From positions 124,001 through 188,000 of the forward strand of contig NZ_JAHRGL010000040.1 in assembly GCF_019097855.1 (NCBI RefSeq): a stretch of 64,000 nucleotides of DNA, read 5' to 3'. Below are positions 10,819 to 23,533 of this stretch, piece after piece; the stretch's first letter is position 1, and each line of letters opens with the position of its first letter. Source of the DNA: Geopseudomonas aromaticivorans (GTDB lineage Bacteria; Pseudomonadota; Gammaproteobacteria; Pseudomonadales; Pseudomonadaceae). Under the pieces are notes generated by a model. The model did no database searches, was not told the DNA's origin, and worked only from the letters and a program-made list of their open reading frames with translations. A program made the position numbers and the translations under genes.

Positions 10819-10824
<6 letters not shown>
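10761..10824. repeat. Degenerate REP-like pair overlapping the aauR stop
   Basis: CAGGGTGCGCGGTGCGCACC (10761-10780) and GGTGCGCACGGCGCAGCCTAC (10802-10822) are imperfect inverted copies of the GTAGGGTGCGCC family. On the minus strand the second copy opens with GTAGGCTGCGCC, and its TAG is the stop codon of aauR. Confidence 0.65.
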
Positions 10825-12136
<1,312 letters not shown>

Positions 12137-12144
<8 letters not shown>

Positions 12145-14035
12145 CGCGGGGGGACTCGGCGGGGGAAGGGGGCAGCAGCGGCAGGCGCAGCTCGAAGACG
12201 GTGCCGCCCTCGTCGGGGTGGCTGGCGGCGAGGCTGCCGCCGGCGGCGGCGGCCAGGCTGGCCGACAGGGTCAGGCCGAGGCCGAGGCCCTGCTCGCCGG
12301 GCTTGGTGGTGAAGAACGGCTCGAAGAGCTGTCCGCGCAGCGCCGGCGGCACGCCGGGGCCGTTGTCGCGCACGCTCAGCCGGTAGTGGCCGTCGTCGAC
12401 CTGGCCGGCGAGCCACAGCTGGCGGTCGGCCTGCGCGCTCATCGCGTCGGCGGCGTTGACGATCAGGTTGACCAGGATCTGCTCCAGGCGGGTCTGGTCG
12501 ATGGCCAGGCGGGCATCGGCGCAGGCGCGGTGGATCTGCAGCGGCGTGCGCTCCAGGCGCGGGTGGAGGAGGAACAGGGCGGCGTCCACCGCCTTGCCCA
12601 GTTCCGCCTCGCCGCGGTCGTCGGAGCGCCGGGCGAAGGCGCGCAGGCTGGCGGTGATGCGGCCCATGTGGTCGACCAGCTCGCCGATGGTCTGCAGATT
12701 GCTGCTGGCGGTGGCGCTGTCGCCGCGGGCGAGGAAGCGCACGGTGTTGCCGGACAGGGTGCGCAGGGCGGCCAGCGGCTGGTTGAGTTCGTGGGCGATG
12801 CAGGTGGACATCTGGCCGATCACCGCCAGCTTGCCGGCCTGCACCAGATCGTCCTGGGTCCGGCGCAGGCTTTCCTCGGCCTGGCGGCGCTCGCGGATCT
12901 GCGCCTTGAGGTGCTCGTTGCTGGCGCGCAGGTGCTCGGTGCGCTCGGTGATGCGCCGTTCCAGCTGGCTGTTGGCCTGCTCCAGCGCCTCGCGGGCGGC
13001 CAGACGGGTGGCCAACACCTTGCGCCGCTCGTTCCAGGCGATCAGCAGGAAGGCCAGCAGGGCGAAGGCCACCGCGGCGAGCAGGCCGTGGCTGGTGGCG
13101 GCGCGGCGCACCTCCTGCACCGGCGAGAGCAGGGTGAACTGCCACGGCGGGTCGTTGAGGCTGAGGGTCTGCGCCAGGTAGGCCAGCGGCCGCGCGCCGT
13201 TGGCGCCTGCCAGGGTCAGCAGTTCGGTGTCGGCGGAGAGGCGTTCGCGGCCCAGCGGCTGCAGCTCCTCGAAACGGGTCCAGTGGTATTGCAGGCTGGC
13301 GGCCAGCTGCGCGCGGCGCGCGGCGTCGAGGGGCAGCACCGACTTGAAGCGCCGCGCCGGGTCGCTGGAGAGGATGACGATGCCGTTGTCGTCGCTGACG
13401 AAGGCTTGCAGCTGCGCGCGCTGCCAGCGCTGTTCCAGCGGGTCGAGGCGGATCTTCACCACCGCCACGCCGATGATCTGCCCGTCGTGACGCAGGCCGT
13501 GGGCCAGATAGTAGCCGGCTTCGCCGGTGGTGCTGCCGACGCCGTAGAAGCGCCCGGGCTTGCCCTGCAGGGCGTCCTGGAAGTAGGCGCGGAACGACAG
13601 GTCCTCGCCCTGGAAGCTGTCGGCGTCGCGCCAGTTGCTGGTGGCGACCACCCGGCCGCTGCGGTCGAGCAGGTAGATCGCCCGGCTGCCGCTGCGCTGG
13701 TTGAGGCCTTCGAGGTACTGGTTGACCCGTGTGCGACGCGCCTCGCTCGGCGCCAGCAGCAGGCGGCTGACGCCGTCTTCCAGCTCCAGCAGGCTGGGCA
13801 GGTAGGTGTGGGTGCTGATCGCGCTTTCCACCGTGCGCGCGTGCAGCTCCAGCTGGCGCTCGCCGCTGTCCGCCAGGGCGCGCAGGCCGGCCTGCTCGCT
13901 CAGGTGGTAGGCGAGGTAGCCGCAGCCGAACATCAGCAGGATGGCCAGCAGCGGCAGGTACAGGGGCGGGAGCAGGCGCGGGTTCACGGTCAGCGAGGGC
14001 GGCAACGCGCAGGGGCTGGGATGGGGGGATTGCAT
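12137..14035 (-). CDS. aauS: Sensor histidine kinase AauS
   Basis: A DctB-type kinase of about 632 residues, partner of AauR for sensing acidic amino acids. An N-terminal membrane helix (about 23-45, YLPLLAILLMFGCGYLAYHL) and a second one near 315 (LLAAVAFALLAFLLIAW) enclose a periplasmic double-Cache-like sensor. The phospho-acceptor is H415 in CIAHELNQPLAALR; the ATPase part has LIVNAADAM, DNGPGVP and GLGLGLTL. I start at the ATG at 14035; a GTG one codon earlier is equally possible and no strong Shine-Dalgarno decides. Its stop overlaps the aauR start. Confidence 0.92.
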
Positions 14036-14126
14036 CACAATCGGGTCCGTGCGGCCAGTGTGGCGCCGGGCTGGCCGTTTCTGGGTGGCCGGAGCCGGGC
14101 GGCGGGAGAGCCCGCCGCCCGGGCCT

Positions 14127-14861
14127 TCAGTGCTGGAGGATCTTGGCGAGGAACTGCTGGGCGCGCTCGGAGCGGGCGTTGACGTCGCCGAAGAACGCCT
14201 CCTTGGCGCAGTCCTCGACGATCTGCCCGCGGTCCATGAAGATCACCCGGTTGGCCACCTTGCGCGCGAAGCCCATCTCGTGGGTCACGCACATCATGGT
14301 CATGCCTTCCTGGGCGAGCTGGACCATCACGTCGAGCACCTCGTTGACCATCTCCGGGTCGAGCGCCGAGGTCGGTTCGTCGAACAGCATCACCACCGGG
14401 TCCATGGCCAGCGCGCGGGCGATCGCCACGCGCTGCTGCTGGCCGCCGGACAGCTGGCCGGGGAACTTGTGCGCGTGGGCCTTGAGGCCGACCCGGTCGA
14501 GCAGCTTGAGGCCCTTCTCGGTGGCTTCCTCCTTGCCGCGGCCGAGCACCTTGATCTGCGCGAGGGTCAGGTTCTCGGTGATCGACAGGTGCGGGAACAG
14601 CTCGAAGTGCTGGAACACCATGCCGACCCGCGAGCGCAGTTTCGACAGGTCGGTCTTCGGATCGGCGATCGAGGTGCCGTCGACCACGATGTCGCCTTTC
14701 TGGAACGGCTCCAGCGCGTTGACGCACTTGATCAGGGTCGACTTGCCCGAGCCGGACGGCCCGCACACCACCACCACTTCGCCCTTGTTCACCTGGGTGG
14801 TGCAGTCGGTCAGAACCTGGAAGTCCCCGTACCACTTGCTGACGTTCTTGATCGAGATCAT
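14127..14861 (-). CDS. aatP: Acidic amino acid ABC transporter ATP-binding protein AatP
   Basis: A 244-residue ABC ATPase of the polar amino acid (GlnQ/GltL) family that powers glutamate/aspartate import. Walker A is GPSGSGKS (34-41), the signature is LSGGQQQR, Walker B is [14 protein letters not shown], and the switch histidine is in CVTHEMG. The start at 14861 follows from the ATGA overlap with the aatM stop and the family N-terminus [14 protein letters not shown]; the longer open frame upstream is read-through inside aatM. It is the last gene of aatJQMP. Confidence 0.95.
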   Translation of the reverse strand: MISIKNVSKWYGDFQVLTDCTTQVNKGEVVVVCGPSGSGKSTLIKCVNALEPFQKGDIVVDGTSIADPKTDLSKLRSRVGMVFQHFELFPHLSITENLTLAQIKVLGRGKEEATEKGLKLLDRVGLKAHAHKFPGQLSGGQQQRVAIARALAMDPVVMLFDEPTSALDPEMVNEVLDVMVQLAQEGMTMMCVTHEMGFARKVANRVIFMDRGQIVEDCAKEAFFGDVNARSERAQQFLAKILQH

Positions 14862-15526
14862 ACGGCTAACCTTTTCTGCAGACGCTTGACCAGCTGCGAG
14901 GCGGCGAAGCTGATGATGAAGTACACCAGACCGGCGAAGATGAGGAACTCGTGGGGCTGGCCGATGATGTCGCCGCGCGAGCGGGCGGCGTTGAGGAAGT
15001 CCATCAGGCCGACCGTGTAGACCAGCGAGGTGTCCTGGAACAGGATGATGCTCTGCTGCAGCAGCAGCGGAGTCATCTTGCGGAACGCCTGGGGCAGGAT
15101 GATCAGGCGCATGGTCTGCGCGTAGTTCATCCCCAGCGCCTGGGCGGCGCTCATCTGGCCCTTGGGCACCGCCTGGATGCCGGCGCGGACGATCTCGCTG
15201 AAGTACGCGGCCTCGAACATCACGAAGGCCACCAGGCACGAGCTGAAGGCGCCCACCGGGGTGTCCTCGCCGGTGATCCAGCGCAGCACGAAGGGCACCG
15301 CGAAGTAGAACCAGGTGATCACCAGCAGCAGCGGGATGGAGCGGAAGTAGTTGACGTAGGCGGTGGCCAGGCCGGACAGCAGCTTGTTGTGCGCCAGGCG
15401 CATCATCGCCAGCAGGGTGCCCAGCACCACGCCGCCGATGACGCCCAGCACCAGCAGCTGCAGGGTCAGCTGCATGCCGTCCCAGAGTCCCGGCAGGGCC
15501 GCGGGAATTGCGCTGAAGTCCATCAT
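14858..15526 (-). CDS. aatM: Acidic amino acid ABC transporter permease AatM
   Basis: The 222-residue inner-membrane permease has several hydrophobic helices and the EAA loop that contacts the ATPase ([20 protein letters not shown]). It belongs to the His/Glu/Gln/Arg permease family. The first ATG of an ATGATG start overlaps the aatQ stop by four bases, and its own stop overlaps the aatP start, so aatQMP is translationally coupled. Confidence 0.94.
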   Translation of the reverse strand: MMDFSAIPAALPGLWDGMQLTLQLLVLGVIGGVVLGTLLAMMRLAHNKLLSGLATAYVNYFRSIPLLLVITWFYFAVPFVLRWITGEDTPVGAFSSCLVAFVMFEAAYFSEIVRAGIQAVPKGQMSAAQALGMNYAQTMRLIILPQAFRKMTPLLLQQSIILFQDTSLVYTVGLMDFLNAARSRGDIIGQPHEFLIFAGLVYFIISFAASQLVKRLQKRLAV

Positions 15527-16269
15527 TTACCTCCTGCGGCGAGCTGGCCCGGTACCGCGATCTTCTTCTCGACGTAGCGCATGAACAGCATCAGGCTCAT
15601 GTTCAGGGTGAAGTAGATCAGCGTGGCCAGGGTGAAGGCCTCGAACAGGTTGGCCGAGAACTCGGCGGTTTGCTTGGTCTGCGCCAGCAGCTCCATCAGG
15701 CCGATCAGGGACGCCACCGCGGAGTTCTTGAAGATGTTGAGAAACTCCGAGGTCAGCGGCGGGATGATGATGCGGAAGGCCTGCGGCAGCAGGACGAAGC
15801 GGTAGATCTGCGCCAGGGTGAAGCCCAGCGCGCAGCCGGCGGCGGCCTGGCCCTTGGGCAGCGCCTGGATGCCGGTGCGCACCTGCTCGCAGACCCGCGC
15901 GGCGGTGAACAGGCCGAGGCAGACGATCACGCTCAGGTAGGCCGAGGTGGCCGGGCTGAGGTCCTGCTTGAACCAGGTTTCCAGCGGCGTGGGCAGCAGG
16001 TCGGGCACCAGGAAGTACCAGAGAAACAGCTGCACCAGCAGCGGCACGTTGCGGAACGTTTCCACGTAGACGGTGGCGAGGCCGGACAACCAGCGGTTCG
16101 GTACGGTACGCAGCACGCCGAGCAGCGAGCCGAGCAGTAGGGCGATGATCCAGGCCACCAGGGCGACCGCGAGGGTCCAGCCGAAACCGGTGATGAACCA
16201 GTCCAGGTAGATCTCGTCGCCGATGCCGGTGGACTTGAGGAACACGCCCCAGTCCCAGTTGTAATCCAT
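15523..16269 (-). CDS. aatQ: Acidic amino acid ABC transporter permease AatQ
   Basis: The 248-residue second permease subunit pairs with AatM to form the channel. The EAA motif is visible as [20 protein letters not shown], with hydrophobic helices before it ([20 protein letters not shown]) and after it. It follows aatJ by 77 bases, a gap that carries a strong hairpin, so it is probably expressed at a lower level than the binding protein. Confidence 0.94.
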   Translation of the reverse strand: MDYNWDWGVFLKSTGIGDEIYLDWFITGFGWTLAVALVAWIIALLLGSLLGVLRTVPNRWLSGLATVYVETFRNVPLLVQLFLWYFLVPDLLPTPLETWFKQDLSPATSAYLSVIVCLGLFTAARVCEQVRTGIQALPKGQAAAGCALGFTLAQIYRFVLLPQAFRIIIPPLTSEFLNIFKNSAVASLIGLMELLAQTKQTAEFSANLFEAFTLATLIYFTLNMSLMLFMRYVEKKIAVPGQLAAGGK

Positions 16270-16304
16270 GCGGGGGTACCCCTTCTATTGATGGCGCAAG
16301 GCAG

Positions 16305-16339
16305 ACTGTGCTGCGGGGCGCGCACGCCCCGCGGACAGT
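16305..16339 (-). other. Hairpin between aatJ and aatQ
   Basis: GCGGGGCG (16313-16320) pairs perfectly with CGCCCCGC (16325-16332) across a CGCA loop, and the flanking ACTGT/ACAGT extend the stem. It starts eight bases after the aatJ stop on the minus strand and has no T-tract. Such structures between a binding-protein gene and its permeases usually protect the upstream message and favour the binding protein; that role is inferred here. Confidence 0.65.
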
Positions 16340-16346
16340 CACGGCT

Positions 16347-17255
16347 TTACAGCTGCTCGGCCGATTTGTCGGTCGGTTCGGCGATCAGCTTCTTGAACTG
16401 CTCGCTCATCGGGAAGTTCAGGTTGAGGTTCTTCGGCGGCACCGGCTGGAGGAACCACTTGTCGTAGATCGCGTTGATCTCGCCGGACTTGAAGGTGGCG
16501 GCGATAGCGTCGTCGACCACCTGCTTGAAGGCCGGGTCGCCCTTGCGCAGCATGCAGCCGTAGATCTCGTAGGACTGCGGGGTGCCGACCACCGTCCACT
16601 CGTCCGGCTTGCGCGCCTTGGCCATTTCGCCGTAGAGCAGCACGTCATCCATCATGAAGGCCACTGCGCGGCCGGATTCGAGCATCAGGAAGGATTCGCC
16701 GTGGTCCTTGGCCGAGATGATGTTCATGCCCATCTGCTTGTCGGCGTTCATCGCCTTGAGCAGGCGCTCGGAGGTGGTGCCGGCGGTGGTCACCACGTTC
16801 TTGCCCTTGAGGTCGGCGAAGTCGGCGATGCCGGAGGTCTTCTTGGTCAGCAGGCGGGTGCCGACCTCGAAGATACCCACCGAGAAATCCACCTGCTTCT
16901 GCCGCTCGAGGTTGTTGGTGGTCGAGCCGCACTCGAGGTCGACGGTGCCGTTCTGCACCAGCGGAATGCGGGTCTGCGAGGTGACCAGGTTGTAGCGCAC
17001 CTTGAGTTCCGGCACGCCGAGCTTCTGCTTGAGTGCCTCGACCACCTTCATCTGCAGGTCGTGGGCGTAGCCGATCGGCTGGCGCGGATCGGTGCCCAGG
17101 TAGGAGAAAGGAATCGAGGAATCGCGGTGGCCGAGGGTGACGGTGCCGGACTCCTTGATCTTCTTCAGCGTGCCGCTGAGTTCTTCGGCAAAGGCCGGGG
17201 CGGACAGCAGGGCGATGGCGATGGCACTGCTCAGCAAACGGGGGGCGATACGCAT
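16347..17255 (-). CDS. aatJ: Glutamate/aspartate periplasmic binding protein AatJ
   Basis: The 302-residue solute-binding protein delivers acidic amino acids to AatQMP. The signal peptide is MRIAPRLLSSAIAIALLSAPAFA, cleaved before EELSG. The mature protein has the family-3 binding-protein layout (TLGHRDSSIPFSYLG, then VDLECGSTTNN). The start at 17255 is set by the signal peptide and by AGGAAA eight bases upstream. Upstream lie a sigma-54-type promoter and two candidate AauR sites. Confidence 0.95.
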   Translation of the reverse strand: MRIAPRLLSSAIAIALLSAPAFAEELSGTLKKIKESGTVTLGHRDSSIPFSYLGTDPRQPIGYAHDLQMKVVEALKQKLGVPELKVRYNLVTSQTRIPLVQNGTVDLECGSTTNNLERQKQVDFSVGIFEVGTRLLTKKTSGIADFADLKGKNVVTTAGTTSERLLKAMNADKQMGMNIISAKDHGESFLMLESGRAVAFMMDDVLLYGEMAKARKPDEWTVVGTPQSYEIYGCMLRKGDPAFKQVVDDAIAATFKSGEINAIYDKWFLQPVPPKNLNLNFPMSEQFKKLIAEPTDKSAEQL

Positions 17256-17383
17256 GAGTGTTTCCTCGACTTGTTGTTGGGCGCGTAAACAGCGATACCG
17301 TCCGCTCCGTCGAGGAACGGCTGCCTGACGTGCGGGCACCAGGCTCGAGTGGCAGGCGTATCGCGCTTATGGCAAGTCTAGGT

Positions 17384-17398
17384 GCAGGATGCGGGCCA
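17384..17398 (-). promoter_or_regulatory. Sigma-54 promoter of aatJ
   Basis: The minus strand reads TGGCCCGCATCCTGC. It keeps the invariant GG-N10-GC and differs from TGGCACG-N4-TTGC at two positions. Transcription would begin about 115 bases before the aatJ start codon. The adjacent activator gene aauR belongs to the sigma-54-dependent class, which supports the call. The rest of the 17256-17701 gap, about 445 bases, holds an AT-rich stretch at 17411-17460 and no gene I can support. Confidence 0.65.
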
Positions 17399-17483
17399 GC
17401 TTTTCGATGGCCTGGTTATATTCATAACCTATTGAAAATAAAGGATTTTAATTTTCAGGCGAAGGCTGTCCACGGGCTCTGCG

Positions 17484-17528
17484 TCCGGCTGGCCGGATGC
17501 CGGGCGCAGTTGCGTTCGGAAAACCGGA
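17484..17528. promoter_or_regulatory. Two candidate AauR binding sites upstream of aatJ
   Basis: TCCGGCTGGCCGGA (17484-17497) and TTCGGAAAACCGGA (17515-17528) both match the 5-4-5 inverted-repeat form TTCGG-N4-CCGAA that I recall for AauR in P. putida, with two and one mismatches. Their centres are 31 bases apart, close to three helical turns, and they lie 90-145 bases upstream of the sigma-54 promoter, the usual distance for enhancer-like sites. Confidence 0.5.
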
Positions 17529-17626
17529 CGTCCGTGCGGGGTCGCGGCCGGGCGGGCCTGGCCGGGCTGCGGTCGCCCGGTGCTGGGCGGCTTCGGGGTG
17601 TTTGGCGTATAACGTGCAGCTAGTTT

Positions 17627-17657
17627 GTGCCGACCACGCCTGCCGAGGTGTCGGCAC
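17627..17657 (+). other. Inverted repeat upstream of the RIO kinase gene
   Basis: GTGCCGAC (17627-17634) and GTCGGCAC (17650-17657) are perfect inverted arms around 15 bases, 45 bases before the start codon, followed by TGTTTTCCCCC. It could be an operator or a leader hairpin; nothing in the sequence decides. Confidence 0.35.
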
Positions 17658-17701
17658 GCCTGTTTTCCCCCGTTTCATGGCAAGGACCTGCAGTAGAACC
17701 G

Positions 17702-18592
17702 ATGAAGATACCCAAACGTCTTGAGCCGCTGGCCGAGGATGGCCTGATCGACGAGGTGCTGCGTCCGCTGATGAGCGGCAAGGAAGCAGCCGTGTACGTG
17801 GTGCGCTGCGGTAGCGAACTGCGCTGCGCCAAGGTCTACAAGGAGGCCAACAAGCGCGGCTTCCGCCAGGCCGCCGAATACCAGGAGGGCCGCAAGGTCC
17901 GCAACAGCCGCGATGCGCGGGCCATGGCCAAGGGCAGCAAGCACGGCCGCAAGGAGCAAGAGGAAGCCTGGCAGAACGCCGAGGTGGCCGCGCTCTACCG
18001 CCTGGCCAGTGCCGGCGTGCGCGTGCCCAAGCCCTACGACTTTCTCGACGGCGTGCTGCTGATGGAGATGGTCGCCGGTGCCGACGGCGATGCGGCGCCA
18101 CGCCTCAACGATGTCGACCTGACCCCCGAGCAGGCGCGTGAATACCATGCCTTCATGATCCGCCAGGTCGTGTTGATGCTCTGTGCCGGCCTGGTGCATG
18201 GCGACCTCTCGGAGTTCAACGTGCTACTCGGCCCGGACGGCCCGGTGGTGATCGACCTGCCGCAGGCCGTGGATGCCGCCGGCAACAACCATGCGTTCAA
18301 GATGCTCGAGCGCGACGTAGCCAACATGAACGCCTATTTCGGCCACTTCGCGCCCGAGTTGCTGACGCGCAAGCATGCCAAGGAAATGTGGGCGTTGTTC
18401 GAGGCCGGCAAGCTGACGGCGGAGAGCGAGCTGACCGGCGAGTTCGAGGAGCCCGAAGAAGAGGCGGATGTCGACGCAGTGATGCGCGAGATCAACGCGG
18501 CACTGGCCGACGAAGAGCGCCGCAAGGCGGCCCTGGCGGCTGAAGATGCGCCGCCGCAGCGCGAGGAACCGCCGCCGCCGTGGTTGGGCTAG
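17702..18592 (+). CDS. RIO1-family serine protein kinase
   Basis: The 296-residue protein matches the bacterial RIO-kinase family: nucleotide-loop region SGKEAAVYVVRCGSELRCAK with ATP-binding K near 45, catalytic GLVHGDLSEFNVLL, and metal-binding VIDLPQAVD in place of DFG. The C-terminus is an acidic, charged tail (EEPEEEADVD) ending in a proline-rich stretch. The start at 17702 is preferred because the family begins MKIPKRLEPL; the Shine-Dalgarno AAGGA is rather far upstream. Bacterial RIO substrates are unknown. It converges on arfA. Confidence 0.88.
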   Translation: MKIPKRLEPLAEDGLIDEVLRPLMSGKEAAVYVVRCGSELRCAKVYKEANKRGFRQAAEYQEGRKVRNSRDARAMAKGSKHGRKEQEEAWQNAEVAALYRLASAGVRVPKPYDFLDGVLLMEMVAGADGDAAPRLNDVDLTPEQAREYHAFMIRQVVLMLCAGLVHGDLSEFNVLLGPDGPVVIDLPQAVDAAGNNHAFKMLERDVANMNAYFGHFAPELLTRKHAKEMWALFEAGKLTAESELTGEFEEPEEEADVDAVMREINAALADEERRKAALAAEDAPPQREEPPPPWLG

Positions 18593-18624
18593 TCAGCGGG
18601 CCATGAGCCGGGGAGGGGCGTCGC

Positions 18625-18801
18625 TCAGGCGGCCGCCTTTTCCTGGCCCGCAAAGGAAGAAGCCTCCCGGTCGGTGAACCGGAAGGCTTCGCGCTGGTAG
18701 CTGCCCTTGCCCTTGGCGGGACGTTCCTGGCGGCAGCGGAACAGCGGTTGGGCAGCCAGGGATTTGGCCTTGTTCGGGCCGGGTTTGCGTGGTTTGGCCA
18801 T
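18625..18801 (-). CDS. arfA: Alternative ribosome-rescue factor A (ArfA)
   Basis: This 58-residue gene is short enough to be missed. Translation gives MAKPRKPGPNKAKSLAAQPL, then FRCRQERPAKGKGSYQREAF, and ends in KAAA. The core PLF-R-R-(x)n-KGKGSYxR is the diagnostic ArfA signature. ArfA binds ribosomes stalled on non-stop mRNA and recruits RF2 when trans-translation fails. AGGAAAGG lies just upstream of the ATG at 18801. The reading frame contains a 13-bp hairpin (see 18659-18690), as in other arfA genes where the message is cut or terminated before its stop codon so that tmRNA keeps ArfA low. Confidence 0.9.
   Translation of the reverse strand: MAKPRKPGPNKAKSLAAQPLFRCRQERPAKGKGSYQREAFRFTDREASSFAGQEKAAA
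18659..18690 (-). terminator. Hairpin inside the arfA coding sequence
   Basis: On the minus strand GAAGCCTTCCGGT pairs with ACCGGGAGGCTTC, thirteen pairs with one G-U, across a six-base loop, followed by TTCCTTT. It spans codons 38 to 48. It would end or cleave the arfA message near codon 50, giving a non-stop mRNA and a truncated protein that still holds the conserved core. In E. coli the equivalent stem is an RNase III/terminator element; the same control is inferred here. Confidence 0.75.
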
Positions 18802-18842
18802 GACCTTTCCTCATGCGGACCTGCCAGCGTGCAGGCGCGCGC

Positions 18843-18871
18843 ATCATCGGTCGCTGTACAGAAAATGTCCA
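18843..18871 (-). promoter_or_regulatory. Candidate sigma-70 promoter of arfA
   Basis: On the minus strand TGGACA (18866-18871) is followed after 17 bases by GATGAT (18843-18848), matching the -35 and -10 boxes at five and four of six positions. It would give a leader of about 35 bases. It lies in the 97-base gap between holA and arfA. Confidence 0.4.
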
Positions 18872-18898
18872 GCGGCGCTGTGCAGAAAACGAGCCGAA

Positions 18899-19936
18899 TT
18901 ACTCGCTGGGCAGATTGAGGCGCACGCCGGCGATCTGCAGGGCCAATTGCGCCAGCCCGCTCCAGGCATTGCCGGGCGCCTGACCCTTGATCTGCGCGTC
19001 GATCAGCTGGGCATCGCGCAGCAGCTGGTTCCAGCGGCTGGCCGGAAGACGCTGCACGGCGCGGCCGACCAGGGCCTGGCGCTTGCCGAAGATCGGTGGC
19101 TTGGCCTGGGCGATCAGCCGCTCCAGCGGTTGGCCCTGGCCGTGCTGCTGGGCGAGGGTGGCGAGCAGGCGCAGTTCGCGCGCCAGACCCCAGAGGATCA
19201 CCGGCGCTTCCACCCCCTCGCCGCGCAGGCCCTCGAGCATGCGCAGGGCGTGCGCCGCGTCGCCGGCCAGTGCCGCGTCGAGCAGGCCGAACAGGTCGAA
19301 GCGCGCGCTGTCGGCCACGCTGGCCTGCACCGTCTGCACGTCGAGCTGGTTGCCGTCGACCAGCAGGCGCAGCTTGTCGATTTCCTGCACCGCCGCCAGC
19401 AGGTTGCCCTCGATGCGCGCCACCAGCAGGTCGACCGCCTCGGCGCTGGCGGCCAGGCCGACCTGGGCCAGGCGCTGGCGGATCCACTGTGGCAGCTGCG
19501 CGGCGTCCACCGGCCAGATCTGCACGAACTGGCAGTGGTCGCCGTCGATCAGCGCCTTGGCCCACTTGCTCTTCTGCGTCTTGCCGTCGAGCCGCGGCAG
19601 GCTGAGCAGCAGCACGGTGTCCTCGGCCGGACGCGCCAGGTAGTCGAGCAGCGCGCGGGTGCCGTCGTCGCCCGGCTTGCCGCCGGGGATGCGCAGTTCC
19701 AGCAGGCGCTTGTCGGCGAACAGCGACAGGCTGGCGCCGGCTTCGCGCAGCAGGTTCCAGTCGAAATTGGCGTCGACGTGGAACACCTGGCGTTCGCTGA
19801 ATTCGCGGGCGCGGCAGGCGGCGCGGATGGCGTCGCAGGCTTCCTGGCACAGCAGCGGGTCGTCGCCGCTGACCACGTAGACCGGGGCGAGCGGACCCTG
19901 CAGGTGCTTGGCCAGTTGGGCGGGATTGAGTTTCAT
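18899..19936 (-). CDS. holA: DNA polymerase III delta subunit
   Basis: HolA (345 residues) is the clamp-loader subunit that opens the beta sliding clamp. The N-terminus MKLNPAQLAKHLQGPLAPVY followed by VVSGDDPLLCQEACDAIR is typical; the beta-contact region SLFADKRLLELRIP follows near residue 70, and the C-terminal collar domain includes QLIDAQIKGQAPGNAWSGLA. The start at 19936 is preferred over a CTG/ATG extension four codons earlier. It follows lptE with a hairpin in the 40-base gap. Confidence 0.95.
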   Translation of the reverse strand: MKLNPAQLAKHLQGPLAPVYVVSGDDPLLCQEACDAIRAACRAREFSERQVFHVDANFDWNLLREAGASLSLFADKRLLELRIPGGKPGDDGTRALLDYLARPAEDTVLLLSLPRLDGKTQKSKWAKALIDGDHCQFVQIWPVDAAQLPQWIRQRLAQVGLAASAEAVDLLVARIEGNLLAAVQEIDKLRLLVDGNQLDVQTVQASVADSARFDLFGLLDAALAGDAAHALRMLEGLRGEGVEAPVILWGLARELRLLATLAQQHGQGQPLERLIAQAKPPIFGKRQALVGRAVQRLPASRWNQLLRDAQLIDAQIKGQAPGNAWSGLAQLALQIAGVRLNLPSE

Positions 19937-19949
19937 CGGCAGAAGCAAA

Positions 19950-19967
19950 CGGGGCCCTGCGGCCCCG
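19950..19967 (-). terminator. Hairpin between lptE and holA
   Basis: CGGGGCC (19950-19956) and GGCCCCG (19961-19967) form a seven-pair stem with a CTGC loop. On the minus strand it is followed by TTTGCTTC. The T-run is short, so it would at most reduce read-through from lptE to holA. Confidence 0.45.
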
Positions 19968-19976
19968 TCTGGCGGA

Positions 19977-20573
19977 TCAGCGCTGCAGCAGCGGCAGAGC
20001 CGGTGCCGGCGCGCTCTGGCGGGCGGCTGCGCTGGCCTTGGCTTCGGCCTCGGCGCGCGCCTGGGCCTTTTCCTGCAGCTCGCCGAGGCGCGCCGGAGTC
20101 AGCTGCTGCAGGCGCATGAGCAGCTGCTGCACCAGTTCGCGGCGCATCTCGGTGCGCAACTGCTGGGACTCCTGGTCGGAGCCGATCAGGTTGTTGGAGT
20201 CGTGTACGTAGACCCGCTGCACTTCCAGTTTGTCGTCGAGCAGGGACAGGTTGCCGCTGCGGATCTGGTAGTCGAGGCTGGTGGTCAGCTGGTACTCGGC
20301 GCTGCGCGCCGAGCTGGTGTAGCTGGCGGTGCGCTGCTGCTCGCCCTCGTGGGTCAGCACCAACTCGTAGGGCGCGCCGTCGTGCACGCGCACGCCGCTA
20401 GCCTCCAGCAGGCGGCGCACGTCCTTGACGGTCTGGCCGTAGGCGTTGCGGGCGCTGAGGTCGAGCTCCTTCAGGGCGAAATCGTTGCTGCCGACGCCGC
20501 GCAGCTGAAAGCCGCAGGCGACGAGCGTCGTGGTCAGCATCACCAGCAGCAGGCCGGTCAGGCTCCGTTTCAT
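19977..20573 (-). CDS. lptE: LPS-assembly lipoprotein LptE
   Basis: The 198-residue outer-membrane lipoprotein plugs LptD in the lipopolysaccharide translocon. The signal [20 protein letters not shown] has the lipid cysteine at C20, followed by GFQLRG, the LptE hallmark. The C-terminus is an Ala/Glu/Gln-rich helix (about 160-185), as in other pseudomonads. It lies between leuS and holA, the conserved gamma-proteobacterial order. Confidence 0.95.
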   Translation of the reverse strand: MKRSLTGLLLVMLTTTLVACGFQLRGVGSNDFALKELDLSARNAYGQTVKDVRRLLEASGVRVHDGAPYELVLTHEGEQQRTASYTSSARSAEYQLTTSLDYQIRSGNLSLLDDKLEVQRVYVHDSNNLIGSDQESQQLRTEMRRELVQQLLMRLQQLTPARLGELQEKAQARAEAEAKASAAARQSAPAPALPLLQR

Positions 20574-20648
20574 CAGTCTTCCCTCTTGTGCAGCGCCGCC
20601 CGCGATGGGCGGGCGGCGGATTGGATGGCTTGCGTCGCGTGGCGACAC

Positions 20649-23309
<2,661 letters not shown>

Positions 23310-23533
23310 CTAAGCATACATGACCCCCGCGGATCAGGGGAAACCCTGATCGCCGCAGACGGCGTGGGGCGGCCACTCGCCGCGGGGCTCGGGCTCGCCG
23401 GTGGCGATCGTGCGGCTGTGGCTGGCGGGCGGCAACCACGGACGCCCGGCGAGGCCGGCGCACGGGCATCCGCTATATGATGCCGGCCGACATCGACAAC
23501 GGCCGCCGCCATGGGCGGGCAAGGGAGATCGGC

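Noticed and set aside
17372-17386. Second sigma-54-like sequence upstream of aatJ, TGCACCTAGACTTGC on the minus strand
   Set aside because: It has TTGC but lacks the invariant GG of the -24 element; the neighbouring TGGCCCGCATCCTGC fits better.
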